From assembly GCF_003171515.1 (NCBI RefSeq), contig NC_089391.1, forward strand, positions 1,116,001 through 1,180,000: a stretch of 64,000 nucleotides of DNA, written 5' to 3'. Below, one piece after another: positions 22,301 to 32,365 of the stretch. Each line of letters starts with the position of its first letter. Position 1 is the stretch's first letter. Under the pieces are notes generated by a model. It ran no database searches. It saw only the letters and a list, made by a program, of their open reading frames with translations, and was not told the origin of the DNA. The position numbers and the translations under genes were made by a program. Source of the stretch: Pyrenophora tritici-repentis. Taxonomy: Eukaryota > Ascomycota > Dothideomycetes > Pleosporales > Pleosporaceae.

Positions 22301-23147
22301 TGCCACACCTGCTACACCTGCCACACCCGCAAAACAAGATGCGGTACAATCTGGAGGTCAAAGCCAGACGAACACATCAACACCATCTCAGCCTGGTGCA
22401 CAGCCCACAGTCTCACAGCAACAACAATCAACACCTATAGCTGTCAACACCCCCCAAGCGAACGATGCGAACAACATGCCCGCCGGTCAGGTAGCCCAGC
22501 CTATGCCTTTTAACCAAATGAACCAGTTCAGTCAATCTGCTGGCCATGGCATACCTACGAACCCATACCCCCAAGGCAATAACCAGATGGGCCGGGGACT
22601 ACCACAGCCAGGTTTCACCTACCCAGGCCAAATGCCAGGCCAGCAGCTACCACAAGGTCAGCAACAGCCGCAGCAATACGGTCGCGGTAATGACCTACCA
22701 CAGCCCGCCCGAGGTGCCCTGCAATCCAACATTCCCCGCGGAGGAAGCAACATCCCTATGCCCGGTGGTCGTGGACGAGGCCAGCAAAACCAGCCTCAAC
22801 CGCAACAGCAACAGCAGGCACAACAACCACAGGCTCAGCAACCCCAGAACCAAAACCAAGGCCAAGCTGCTTCGCAAATCGGTCGTGGAGGTGGTCGTGG
22901 AGCCGGTGGTCGCGGAGGTCGCGGCGGCCAGCAAAACCAAAATAACAATTCGCCTAGGAATAGCCTCAACGTGAATGCTCCTGGCTTCGTTCCTGTGCCT
23001 GGACAGGGTGGTGCTCAGCAACAGGGTGGTCGCGGCCAGAAGCGTAGTGCAGAGGACGAGGGCGATGGCGCTGCTACCAGAGGTGGCAAGCGGGCCCGTG
23101 GTGGACGTGGTGGTGGCGGTAACGCACAAGCTGGTGGTGCCGAATAG
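16371..23147 (+). CDS. MLP1: Nuclear pore basket protein, Mlp1/Tpr-like
   Basis: Mlp1/Tpr proteins form the filaments of the nuclear pore basket and retain unspliced or unready mRNA. Three exons, 16371-16662, 16714-21233 and 21282-23147, give about 2,225 residues. Roughly the first 1,750 residues are near-continuous heptad coiled coil, broken by a Gly/Pro segment (GTPRHGMNGGFSTPGRAGSP). They include NLLQRQLGDLTIQLRSLMWRIE and an NQFALWLRANAAAADV-type segment just after the coil, typical of fungal Tpr. The last 330 residues are low complexity: PATPATPATPAK, then Gln/Asn/Pro/Gly-rich sequence. RGG clusters (GRGGGRGAGGRGGRGGQ and RGGKRARGGRGGGG) end the protein. The introns (51 and 48 bases) stay in frame, so the open frame looks uninterrupted. 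GT..AG ends and a TGCTAAC branch point in the first support removal. Size and architecture make the assignment firm. Confidence 0.9.
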   Translation: MAATAVDVGYLAASYAVPETTLRSLLSEPTVELVQSLLTQIEAKARAYDDLQSEKIRADVELEAAVQGGEQRARSLKATAEKAQKEAEELKKKLIQEGKGQDEPTCCVDANWIPENARQEAQTALQKLQATATSSTSETQALESRIKTLESHNRDAIAMHEAKTAAHDRLAKELSEQHQKSVELRKQVSALEEKTQSLESAATNVKFREANLQQEIEQLRNNNDWYTTELKTRADDHSKYRKEKNAQIAQLQRENADAAETIDTLRRSETLLRQHIEELKSKAEEDRLRIEELENEVSQSETKFHLELDSARRLATLHQQNHEMTKKRLEQLQADTERVQEDAANEIGQLQAEYEMERTKAAEAEARTVELETLVESLKSDNSDLRSSVRVPGTPRHGMNGGFSTPGRAGSPAVFSPGGSQLKADASKTQLLIENNDLKKELRRVREKHEEQNAVLNEMLQELESRQPEFEEIRRQNDALIEQNNEISSLLDDAISEREAAQKDSRKALGDLEGMQSENNLLQRQLGDLTIQLRSLMWRIEAEKNGLGSLPEDQQRFLITAVEKNEVADEFLPTDSPTQNMITQYLTLYNDIKTLQQQNSELLRTIRQVGDEQEKQESRMKSEQYQKDIEELGHLRSVVAEKDEEIQSLLVRSQTLKTERDMYSRIVGGRNQMPSHAQSTSAFAQSVPATGAPLQLENGNASREIPEYSKLIKDLQSHIDLLKEESATDRATLKSQVDGLTKDNTQLQSDKLRCESQLRREQDRYARLEGSIKLLQSEKDSLQERYNKVQATMAQQDDNLVKATQNAAEAEARLQSLQGEMVQLRASQQMSATIEVRLKERNQELMTERDRLSSMVSSIQSLRNEAELATAESRRELQNSVDKLRMDLQSAERRLEDEAAEHKRATQQRDYERMEAQRRIDDLITARNSAEVKAATADSTRQQLEQRIKDLQNQLQTAEERVAALQPRPESTEEADSASREEELIAQVSELKRKLERKEEDLEAVTAQIAGFQDIAQEAENRLQTFVEAHERLQEQLSLAEQEKDATINDLQQRVNDISSELATSSTELTELRGQHEQETLVLKQEKETLEAEIVRLQNDVADYKAEAENQTQYVKTQADIAERAQKDYEHEFQKHAESMQKLREVRDQYNELQTQITEFKTQAEAARTTLEQSQEHWKSTEGRYEEQLAEAKRRHDDLKQYNQTLLKQFDEYKEQINSLKNDRGASAAAGDAGTAEAGSSNLQDIESYLRREKEILEVQLNLKVQESKRLEQQLAHAQGQLDQTREKLLEEQAKNSGSQNGSSLAHLNKNLEELNVYRESNATLRSENLRLQASFAEKAKALEDLQSELEPLQVRVTELEGELELNSGHLKAVEEDRDRWQKRHQDVLQRYDRIDPKELEDLKKQIEEYKSERDQALEQVNSLNEQLKDATEKLEKAMATKAEEIQAAKEAETKIARDKFNRRHAEKMNEKKAEMAELQKKLDAVQTELATSQTAHADAAVSQEQVAKLQKELEQTRTQLAAAQRDLKSANTARDEALAKAATSAQSVKDAEGGEEGQINEGGNEAITQRLAELEKQLAEAQRKAAEAEQQRSEAVAQLTTLQAQLSAQKNGLQSLQKETVSHPHPSQHAHHSFLQAEKDTTITELQQQLLQPQAQDQQPAVNPAPAVDSTIQAEVEKLKNELASKAKEVDDLRAQLNAAKSAERTTEPETSQSNEAVAAIKASLDQRETELKALEASLNIREADLNTRQDLVAKREVKSEDLKVKANKRIAELKKDYESQIATLQETHQAEVERLQQEKQTSDAPAPPVSDGVIPTDDLPRPTVTSNQFALWLRANAAAADVVKTQIGINVKKACVGRDELITKLRQEVEQLNTQKAIDSITAVKQEPEQVKPAEDPEVTAAWEEKVKQKVKEKEVNLTKTFEMKSKVKDSQLALVRARFAYVEKASKETPTEEVAKVYAIAMTQKPEVKAVAQPATPATPATPAKQDAVQSGGQSQTNTSTPSQPGAQPTVSQQQQSTPIAVNTPQANDANNMPAGQVAQPMPFNQMNQFSQSAGHGIPTNPYPQGNNQMGRGLPQPGFTYPGQMPGQQLPQGQQQPQQYGRGNDLPQPARGALQSNIPRGGSNIPMPGGRGRGQQNQPQPQQQQQAQQPQAQQPQNQNQGQAASQIGRGGGRGAGGRGGRGGQQNQNNNSPRNSLNVNAPGFVPVPGQGGAQQQGGRGQKRSAEDEGDGAATRGGKRARGGRGGGGNAQAGGAE

Positions 23148-23651
23148 TAGTCGAGCGTGCGAGCGAGTGAGCGTGGTGGCCATAAAATGAGACGAGATGA
23201 GATACAAGGAATGCACTGGGCGAACCATGGGGTTGGGAATAAGGATGGGTGGTACGTACGTGTGCATGCATGGATTTAATGGGGATGATCAATATGCGAA
23301 CAACAACAACTACTTTTACTTACCTTCATTTTTCTTTTCTTATGTTTTCATTCATGTATGGGTTATTTGGTCATTTTTTTGTCGTCGGTGAACATAGGTC
23401 GTTCGTGAGATTTAGGACACACGCCCTTCGCTGGGGCCATGAAGGAGACAACATAGGACAGGATAGGATAGGACAAGTGATCATGGCACGCGTTTGTATT
23501 ATATAAATGGGTGTATAATGTATTTTCCGATGGGAGTTTTGTTTGAATATGTTTAGACTTGCTGACTGTGTTGCACATGTGAATTCATAATATTGATGTA
23601 GATGTGAATACTCAATCTTGAACCAACACAAACTTGTCAATATATGACTAT
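23148..23651. other. Convergent 3' ends of Tpr-like and JmjC genes
   Basis: This 504-base AT-rich stretch lies between facing gene ends. It includes a short tandem GGATA/GGACA run at about 23456-23476. I see no gene. Confidence 0.5.
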
Positions 23652-25172
23652 CTAGTTGAACCAAAAACTCACGCTAAAACTCGGCGTCAAACTACGAATA
23701 TAATGCCACCAACCTACTGGGAGATACAAGCACTCCCCGGGGCCAAGTATCGCATCTACATACTCTGCATCTTTGAAGCCAGGAAACTGCTCTTCAAACA
23801 CACTCCTTGCTTCATCCAAGACCTCTTCCCGCCCGTCATCACTCCTCTTACTCTCCCAACACGAGATATCAGGATACACCGCCATAGCCTCATCCAAATC
23901 AACTTGACTCGTATTGCTCATATCAACACCACTCTCGCCTACGCTTCTGGGGTGCAAATTCCGCGTTTCGTGTGGAGCATATAGACGCACGTACTTGTAG
24001 CCTGCGACCTGGGCGAGGATGTTGTGGTAGGGGTCTGTATGTAGCGGGGATATTGTACCTGCAGGGCCGAACCAGGCGTTTAGCAGCGGCTCGTCGAGTT
24101 TGGCGACGGGTTTGATGTGTGTAAGGTGGGGGGAGTGCGCTGGTTCCGAGTAGCAGTAGTCGGGGGTGCTGATGTCTGCGCGTAAAGAGGGGATTTGCGC
24201 GAAGAGGTCATGTTGGGCGAGATAGCCGGTGGGTGTTTTTTGTGCTTTTGGGGTCGGTGGCGCGGTGTCGCTGTTGCTGTTGTAGGTGGCGTGGGTTTCT
24301 TCTGTAGGCTCTGCGGGTTCGGCAAACCCGTCCAGCATATACGTCTCCATGAATTCACGGAATGTAATTATGCGTTGGCCCCATCCTTCGTCTGTGTAGC
24401 TCTTTCCAACCTCGACTGGTATCAGCCTTCTGCCTCCTAGCGTCTGCTCTAGCAAGTAGCCTGGGTTGTTCCACGGTCGCTCTTCGAGCGCAGGCCAGTG
24501 CTGTATTGCACCTTCAATAATCAGCGGTGTATGCCCTTCCGTATTGGAAACTATCTTCTGAAAGGCCGATAGACTAAGCTCTTTCGTTCGCTGGATGGGA
24601 TACTGAAGGGTAGGTGCAGGTTCGGGAAAATCAATGGGGAAGCCGGTTGGGATGCGCGAGGATTGACTTGATGAAGAAAGCTTCTGTCGCTTCAACGGCC
24701 TTCCAGAGTCATTGATGTCGATTTCTTGCATTGTAGTAGTCAAGGCTGCTTTCAGGGCTGTAAACCACAACTCCACGAGCTCCTCCCGGCCAGGCGCTCC
24801 TGTCAGTATGAGGGCCATATCCAACAGCCGTACAACCTGATCGACCCTAATACTTCTCACTAAGCTTTCTCAATGGGCTTTTGTTCTGCCCTCCAAGACT
24901 TACTCGTCCCTTTCACATGCATGCTCGGCTAGTTTCAGCACTTGATACAGGCTCGCATCTATGTACAGTCTCCGCCAACACGTCTTCACATCCTTGTATG
25001 GTACATCGTGTAGCTTTTGGTATGCGAGCTTCAAGCAAACATCGGGATCGTTGGGAAGGAGTAGCAGTGCGGCGCGGCCGCATTCACGAATTGGGTCGGG
25101 TGCCTGTGCTGTGGTGAGTTCTTGGCGGGTTAGTTCGATGATTTCTTCAAGCGTAGGCGAATCCTCGTTCAT
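23652..25172 (-). CDS. JmjC-domain 2-oxoglutarate oxygenase (KDM8/JMJD5-like)
   Basis: This is an Fe(II)/2-oxoglutarate oxygenase of the JmjC class. Relatives hydroxylate proteins or act on histone tails, and the substrate here cannot be read from sequence. Two exons, 25172-24904 and 24846-23652, give 487 residues. The splice over a 57-base intron gives HACERDEVDQVVRLLDMALI. The N-terminal 130 residues are helical. A JMJD5-type segment follows: PLIIEGAIQHWPALEERPWNNPGYL, then IPVEVGKSYTDEGWGQRIITFREF. Iron ligands are His-Thr-Asp in SPLHTDPYHN and a later His in GWWHYIRSL, with CLYLPVGWWH before it. A Thr/Pro/Glu-rich insert (about residues 265-300) sits before GYLAQHDLFAQIPSL. The ATG at 25172 is preferred over an upstream in-frame ATG at 25328. 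Confidence 0.88.
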
Positions 25173-25764
25173 TGCGGAGTGCGTCCAACTCGTGGCGTTG
25201 TTGGTGTTGGCGAACGATTCCGAAGCAGGGGATGTTGTTGGTAAGTGCGAGCTATGACCCCGTTGCTTCTTCCTTCCCGCGCCGTTGATGAGCCAAGACA
25301 AAGTAAATGGTACGCGAACGCTATACAAGCCGCTGTCTAACGCCGAACCACCTGTTCGGTAAGATTACTTGGCGTGGATCCATGTGCTTTTTATGGCACG
25401 GTACAATGTCCCGGATTCCCAGAGCGAAGGAGCCGAGGATGCATATTAATTTCATTTATGGATCTGTATTTTGTGGGCTTGACGTGCGCCATGACGACGT
25501 CAACCACGGATATAGTGATATTGTACATGTGTGTGTGTCGCTGCCCAACTTTACATAGCCAGCTCATTCTCCATAGCAGATCTAGGTATTCCGTCATTGT
25601 GTTGCATTATATCGTAGACCAGTGAGCTGGAAGATGTCGTGAAAAGTAACTAAAAGTAGTAAAAAGGACATAACATAGCAGAAGCAATAGGCAGGCCATG
25701 CAAATGCAAATGGGCCGCGAAGGCCGGGGTATCACGCATAAGAATAGAGAGTAGGAACATGTCG
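25173..25764. promoter_or_regulatory. JmjC promoter and rhodopsin-like 3' flank
   Basis: This 592-base gap lies between two minus-strand genes. It should hold the JmjC promoter and the 3' untranslated part of the next gene. I see no distinct element. Confidence 0.4.
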
Positions 25765-27524
25765 TCAACTAAGAAGACCGCCGGCATCCTGCAGGGATGG
25801 CATGTCACGGCTCTGACGTGTAGTGGTGCGTCGGATAGATGTAGGTGGGGGGCCGGATAGCAAGCCCCCAGGATCTTGCAGAGATGGTACATCGTAGCTC
25901 GCTCGTGTTGAACGTGTCGAGGTGCGATGTATAGTCGCTGTCCGGTCATGGCGAAAGGAATGACCGGCCAAAGAACCCGAGCATGGAGACGGATTAGATT
26001 GAGCTTCTTCTTGCTCGCGATCTTCGGAGAGCAGGCCACCTAAATCTTGCAATTGGTGGGTCGGTCGAACGGACATTTCATAGTCTTCTGACTGTTGCGA
26101 AAGCCGAGAGTTTCGCCGTACCTGTGGAAGAAATGCGCGACCATTTGACATGATGGTAGTAGAGGCCCGGGAGCCTCGCCGCGGTCGGGCCGCAAAGTCA
26201 TGCGCAATGACTGAGTCTGTAGGCGACGAGGACAGTGTCTGATTCTCTAGCAGACCCCCGACATCGAACCACGATACACGTCTCCCACAGCGCGGGCTGG
26301 GCATCGGATCTCGAATGTCTTCGCCGGTTATGCTGGAGCGTTCATGATCTTGCAGCGTACTCGACTCTTCGTCAGGAAAGTTCCAGTTGTTGTTGATGAA
26401 CGCGTTCGGTTGTCTGCTTGAGGAAAGGAGGTCAAGGTCTGCAACGGGTGCTGGCCTTGGCACACTTGAAGGGGTTTCAACAAGTTCCGGCTTGGTGCGA
26501 TACCCCAGCGAGCGCGCGAGGTCCTCGTCGCTGCTGCAAGTCTGGTCGGTAAACCGGCGTGCTGAACCTCTGCGTTCCATGCTGTCTGTGGTGGATGGTG
26601 CCTTGAACTTTGGTTTCTTGACACCGCGGTCGCGCAGGAACGATCCTAGTATGATGGCGTTGGCAACGATAGCTGCAGCTAGGATCTCTGATGAGGCGAA
26701 GACGGTGCGGAACTGTTGTAGACCTTGTCGTCCAATGACCAGAGGCATGCGAGCTCCTGTGACAATGATGAGGATAATGGATAGGGAGAAGAGGGCAGTG
26801 AGTGAGATCTTCCGCTTTAAAGGCATGCTCGAACGCACGATGATGGGGATCGGAAAAGCGATGAGGAAAATGTCGGTAACAATGTCGGTGATACCCATGG
26901 TAAGCAGTTGTGCGTAACCTTGTCGGCATTGCGGTCCTGGATCCGGCTTGACCTGCCAGTAATGAGAGATGGGGCGACACTCTGCCAACGTCGAAATAAT
27001 CACCATGACGAAGGTGACGGCAAGGAAGATGCGAATGCCGCGTAGTCCCCATTCGTATCCTTTCTTCCAGAAGCGTTCTGTCAGGCGCTTCAAGAATTCG
27101 GAAACGGTAAACTTGGCCATCCAGATGCTAGTGGTACATTAGTCAAGCTCAAAGAGGAAGCTGCCCAGGCTACGTACAACATTGCGTAAAATATCCTCGC
27201 TCCCAGGACCATACGGGAGCCGATTTCGCGATGCTCGATGACGATTGGGTCAGTCAAATCTGAAATGTCGACATTGTTTGTGCCGTATATGAGAACGACA
27301 TGAACAAAACCCATACGAGCAAAGAGGGGAATAATGCTCAGGGCCATGATCTTGTCTTCACGGAAGAGGCGTTCATTGCGCATGTAGCGACCCGTCAGGC
27401 GGACAGCTATAATGCCAGCGGAGAATACAGTGCACCACCAGCTGTACAGGAGAGTCGGGTTGTTGGCGAGGCGAGTCCGGCGGTCTGGGGGAGCAGTGTT
27501 GTATAGATGGCGCGGTATTATCAT
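25765..27524 (-). CDS. Fungal rhodopsin-like seven-helix membrane protein
   Basis: This belongs to the large ascomycete family of rhodopsin-like integral membrane proteins related to the Pth11-type receptors, but it lacks an N-terminal CFEM domain. Function is unknown, and signal sensing is an inference. Two exons, 27524-27178 and 27127-25765, give 569 residues. The join uses donor GTACGT at 27177 and gives RIFYAMFIWMAKFTVSEFLKRL, a family hallmark. Further hallmarks are STLAECRPISHYWQVKPDPGPQCRQGY, TDIVTDIFLIAFPIPIIVRSSMPLKRKISLTALF and GARMPLVI. After the last helix a tail of about 240 residues is Ser/Arg-rich and disordered. The tail holds four copies of a short motif: FDVGGLLEN, LQDLGGLLS, LQDPGGLLS and the C-terminal LQDAGGLLS. 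Confidence 0.88.
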
Positions 27525-29888
27525 GCTGCTGTATGAGCAGTCCTCACAGACTCTCGCCTCCGTAGAGGGGGGAGCTGTTTGGAAGTGGCGTGCTCAGCAA
27601 CAATTTGGGGGCGTAGCGATTGTGGTGACGAAAGCCAGGTTCCGATAGTTGGGCGCTTTGACCATGTCGCTATATGCTCGTTGGGTGACGTTGCTGTCGA
27701 ACCGAAGAGCCGGGAGGCGTTTGTGGATATCCGCGATGACTATGGCCGCAACTGCAGGTAAAGTTTGTCGGTCGTGTCGGGGACGACGTGACAAGGCGGT
27801 CAAGTGAGGATGAAGAGGAAAAGAGGCCGGTCACGGGCTGGGAGGAGTGATAACCCAAGCGGCAGTGCGAAGTGAGTGGGTCGTTATCGCAACGGCAGCC
27901 CTTGTCCAGGATTCGGAGGTACGCCACAAATTCGTTGTAGGCCGCCTCGATCATCAACAGGCGCGCGGACTGGGTGATGCCACGCGCTGCCAACACCCCA
28001 GCGCCCTTGGAGCCGACGCCTGGCACTCACTGATAGGCGTTTCTTTGACGGCGCGGCGACATGCATAACATTGAATGTGGATTGAAGTATATGTATGGCC
28101 AAGGCTGTGAAGCTTGATAGCTGCAATTGATTTTACAGTCACAATCACAGTTTGCTTGCTCGCACGAGGGCGTGCCGGTGTTGATTCAAACGTCGCTCCG
28201 GCCACAATGGGGCTTGTTGCCTCCATCTCTACACCAGAGGACGATTGGGGCATGCGGGCGTGGAGGCGGCATGTCAAACGCCCCTCAGACCTCATTGATG
28301 GCACCGGCGCTGACCGCTTGGGTGGTATTGGCAGCTCCGGCACGCCAACGGACAAGGCCACAGGTCGAATAACATTGAACAAAGACTGGTCGCGACTGGG
28401 TCGTGTGCACGACTAGACCCGAGTGCCGGGTTCAAGGCTGGCCGGTTAGGCGCTTTGCGCAGTTAGTCGGAGGACAAGTGCGCAGCATTGCAGTCCTGGT
28501 CTGCGTCTAGGCCAGCGAGCGAGTTTTGCGCATCTTCGCAAAGCATCGCAGCGGCCAGGACGGGAGGGCCATGACCCCCACCGGTGAACTGGTCACTTGT
28601 CGCGTGGTTGAGTGTCCTGTGCGTCTCTCTTTCTTGCATGCAGCATGTGAGACCCTTGACCCCCGCCTTTCTGTTTCGCACCTGCTCCTTGCGAGGGCGC
28701 TCCTTCCCACGCCCAAGATAGCACCACCGACTATCAGCGGAGATTGGAAACGACAACTTGAACATTGCACAATGCACAGGACTGCACAGCCTACAGTCTG
28801 TCGCCTGCAGTCTGCAACCTTATCGACTCATGCTCCCGCGCGCGGATGAGTTGGGAGCCTCTTTCGCCGGTTGAGGCATATATGTATAGCGCAAAGGGAC
28901 CGAGGACCTCCCGTACAGCATCCACGATGGTGCATCACGAGCCAATGTGTGCATTCGAGACTTTCATAGTCGGCGTCTTCACTTGACTTTCACATTCACA
29001 AGCGTGCAAGCAGGGCTGGTCACATGGCATATCATCCGTGAACAAAGACGGGCTCAAGTCCGCCGCCCAGTCCTCCATGGCAATTCGGAAATGATGAAAC
29101 AAGCTTGGAAAGCCAACAGCCATTCAGCCAGTGCTTCTGTCTTTATCCAGAATTGCCTCAGCTCGTCCTTGATGGCGGTGGGAGTGGGGATGCGGGGTGC
29201 TCCGGAGCAGGCTCAAGCACCGTGCACTTTGTGAGAACTGCACTACTTACTATACACATCCACATGCTCTCCGAAGACCGGACGAAAGGGTGATCTGCGC
29301 AGGGGGAGTGGTATTGGGACCTGACATGGTCAGTGTAGATTTAGTACAGTCAATCCAGATACAAAGCGTATAAAACAAACGAGTGCGTAAGCCACAGGTG
29401 TCGTGGGTGTGATGCCTGAGGCTGTCGGCCGATTGCGAGGTATGGTATTAGCCATGCTATGGCGTCATGAGAGAGAGGGGCGGCTGCCATCTTCACATGT
29501 GAAACCACGCCGAGCTAGGGTCTGACACCCGCCCGTACATCGATTCATACCCACGCAACAAGCACGTCGGTGGGCAGCAATTCTGTCTCAGTGATGGGGC
29601 GGCATCTGGTTATTTGTCCATGGCAATGACGATTCAGTCATAGTGAAACCTGTATGCTGCAGAAGCGCGTCGTCGTGCAGCGCAAACAAATCATGGCCAG
29701 ACCAGTGTGGAGCAATGACGTTTGGGTAAATACCCAACAAACTGGTGCGCACACGACACTACCAGAACAAAACCACGACATCGCCTTCCCTCTCCCGATC
29801 TCCCACATACCCCTGCTCCTTCCCACTGTATTTGCTCGCCCCTACCTGCCCATCCAATCGCACCTGCTCAACTGCACTTACAGAAGCC
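27525..29888. other. Long gap, 2.4 kb, without a supportable gene
   Basis: This is the largest internal gap. Frames on both strands are under 150 codons, overlap each other, and match nothing I recognise. Base composition is not AT-rich, so it is not an obvious repeat-induced-mutation relic. It presumably holds the promoters of the rhodopsin-like gene (leftward) and the reticulon (rightward). A non-coding transcript cannot be excluded. Confidence 0.5.
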
Positions 29889-31358
29889 ATGTCAGAGGCT
29901 CCCCGAGTTGAGCTGCCCAACACTGATACCGATTTCGACCACCTCAACACAAACGGTTCAACAAACGTGTCCGAAATGGATGCCGACATGTCTTCACACT
30001 CAAACGGCAACTCCACCAACGACTTGCAGAACAGTGCAATCAAGGCAAAGGACGGTATTCTAGAGAGTAAGGTGAGTCGGACCACACGTATTCGGTTCTA
30101 GCCGAGACGCAAGCTAACGCAATACATCACAGTCGTCTTATCTGCGTCCGCACAACTCCCGATTCCCTGAACTTACACCCACAAAGCAGCTTCCCACGCG
30201 ATCAACGCCGCAAGTAACCACCCCAGTGTGCAGAACGCCAAGAACACCGTCATGAACGGTAAGGTATGTAGTTGGAACCTGCTCTGTGCTCTCGGGACAG
30301 CTGCTAACGGTGGTGCCACGACATAGATGCCCAATTTGGCCTACACACGACGCATTGCTAAACTTGATAGGACCCGTTGCCCAGAATGTCATGGCAGAGG
30401 GCGCAAAGACTCGCGATGAGTTCGCCGATCTCGCAAACTCAAAGACAGTCCCTGACCACAAGGCTGCCACTGGCCAGAACCTCACGCGTAAGCTCCCCAC
30501 GAGCACTCTGCTGTACTAGATAGCACATGGCTAACATTCGACAGACTACCACAGCATGTTCTACCGTCTGTTGAGCTGGAAGAACCCCCGTGCCACCGGT
30601 ATCGCCTTTGCCGGTACCGTCGTCTTCATCTTCGCCGCCCGATACTTGAACCTTATCCGGTACATCTTCAAGGCCTCGTACATGATCCTTGGTCTTACCG
30701 CCGCTGCGGAAGTGGCCGGGCAGGCCACCATCGGACGTGGCCTTACCTCGCAGTTCAGACCGCGACAGTACTTTACCATTCCCAAGGCCTCGCTCGAGCG
30801 TATGACAGACGACTTTGAGCAGCTCGTCAACTTCTTCGTGATTGAATCTCAGCGCATTGTATTCGCTGAGAACGTCTACGTCACCGTTACTGTAAGTCAG
30901 CTCTACCAACCGGCTAGGTTCTGATGACTGACTATATTGCTTTTTAGGCCTTCTTTGCTTCCCTTCTGTCCTACTTCCTGATCAAGTTTGTTCCCCTCTG
31001 GGGCTTGGCCTTGATCTCGACCGTCATCACCTTCCTCGGCCCCCTGATCTACATCAAGAACAAGGATGTCATCGACGCACAGTTGGAGAAGGGTTACAAC
31101 ATTGCCAACCAGCAGGCCCAGCAGGTCAAGGGTCTTGCCAACCAGCATGCTGGAAACGCCATGAAGACAGTGCAGGGCTACACGCAACAAGCCACGGCAA
31201 AGGCCCAAGAGACTGTCAACCAGTACCGTGGTCGTTCCACGTCACCGGAAGTCAAGAAGGCAGACTTCCCTGCTGCCCCTAGCCACGCACCCGCTGCTGC
31301 TGAGTCGTCGGATGAGGAAGAGGACGAGGCCGTGCCAGTCGCGCAGCCTGCCATCTAA
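29889..31358 (+). CDS. RTN1: Reticulon-like ER-shaping protein (Rtn1)
   Basis: Reticulons wedge into the ER membrane and bend it into tubules. Five exons, 29889-30066, 30187-30258, 30371-30487, 30545-30891 and 30948-31358, give 374 residues. The N terminus is an acidic Ser/Asn-rich tail (MSEAPRVELPNTDTDFDHLN). The short exons give HAINAASNHPSVQNAKNTVMNGPVAQ. The reticulon domain begins LTHYHSMFYRLLSWKNPRATG and contains two long hydrophobic hairpins: TGIAFAGTVVFIFAARYLN and AFFASLLSYFLIKFVPLWG. IKNKDVIDAQLEKGYNIANQQ follows the second hairpin. The C-terminal tail is Ala/Gln-rich, then acidic (SSDEEEDEAVP). The second exon can begin at 30187 or 30190 because the acceptor reads AAGCAG. Four introns (120, 112, 57 and 56 bases) make it one of the more intron-rich genes here. 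Confidence 0.92.
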
Positions 31359-32365
31359 ACTGCACCCTCTGGCGAAGCTGATGCGGAGCCCTTCCGCTTA
31401 GTCCGACCTCGGCGGCTCCTGCACTCTCAAGCACTCGAACATTCTGCGACCAAACTTTAACAAGTACACATCCTCACCATGACTACGGATGACGACTTAG
31501 GCTCAGTTCCAGGGCTAATTTCACCGAGACAGAAATTGGAAAATCCCCCCTACGCTTGTTTCCCACTTTTCCTTAAAAGCGTCTTCTTGTTCTATTCTAG
31601 CGCCTTCATGTGTTCCCTCTGCATTCACCACCTTTTTCAAAACAGCGTTGTCTGTTATGGGCGGGGTTTCGGTCCGGCTATCACGGTAACTTAGGAGTTG
31701 TGTTTCCCTTCAGATGGGTTACGGGATTTGTAATGGAATATTGTCTTTTATAATTGCCTGATTTGGTGTATCATGCACTACGCCGTCTTTGTGATGCTGC
31801 CGCATGAACGTGCCATACCCGTCGCCCTGTTTCGAAACAAAAGCCATGAATGTATTGGATTTCAGCCAAGGTATTGCTGAATTGCTGTGCCTCGCATGGG
31901 ATGCTGACATTACCTCAGATACGTATCCGCAGTGGGGACAAATGAGTGAGGACGCGCGTAGTTCCGTATCTATGTTGCGCAACATCATTTCGAAAACCAC
32001 AAGATACATTACAGGCATGAATAGAAAGAAATTGCACGCATAGTTATCCAGCACATGTATCCTTCTCCTCTAGGCATCCAAGTTGAGACGAGACCAATTA
32101 TAGATCAGCAGCTAAGCCAACCCTGGCCGAGGCGCTAGGCAGGCGTAGTTGCGTCAATCAACCGGCGGCTTCGCCTCCTCCTTGTTAGGCGGCCGGCTGT
32201 GACAGTGGAACCTTCAAGACCACCAAGCCTCCCACCTCCTACTGTCAGCCTTCTCCCGTTTCTCTTTCCTACCTTCTTCCCTTCCTTTCCACCAAACTAA
32301 ACCCCGCCTTTTCCATCTACGACTTATTAGAAATCACTTGTAGTCTGACATAATCCACGCGACCC
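31359..32365. promoter_or_regulatory. Reticulon 3' flank and next promoter
   Basis: This is about 1 kb between two plus-strand genes. The region just before 32366 is a C/T-rich leader (for example 32219-32300), common ahead of fungal starts. Open frames at 31719-32054 (minus) and 31804-32043 (plus) overlap and are not convincing. Confidence 0.45.

Noticed and set aside
22695..23267. Minus-strand frame of 190 codons opposite the Tpr-like tail, rich in Leu/Thr/Ser.
   Set aside because: It is the antisense shadow of the Gln/Gly/Arg-rich repeat coding and its composition mirrors that repeat.
31719..32054. Minus-strand frame of 111 codons containing CPHCGY, a zinc-knuckle-like motif.
   Set aside because: A single CxxC pair overlapped by an open frame on the other strand is not enough, and no splice partner was found.
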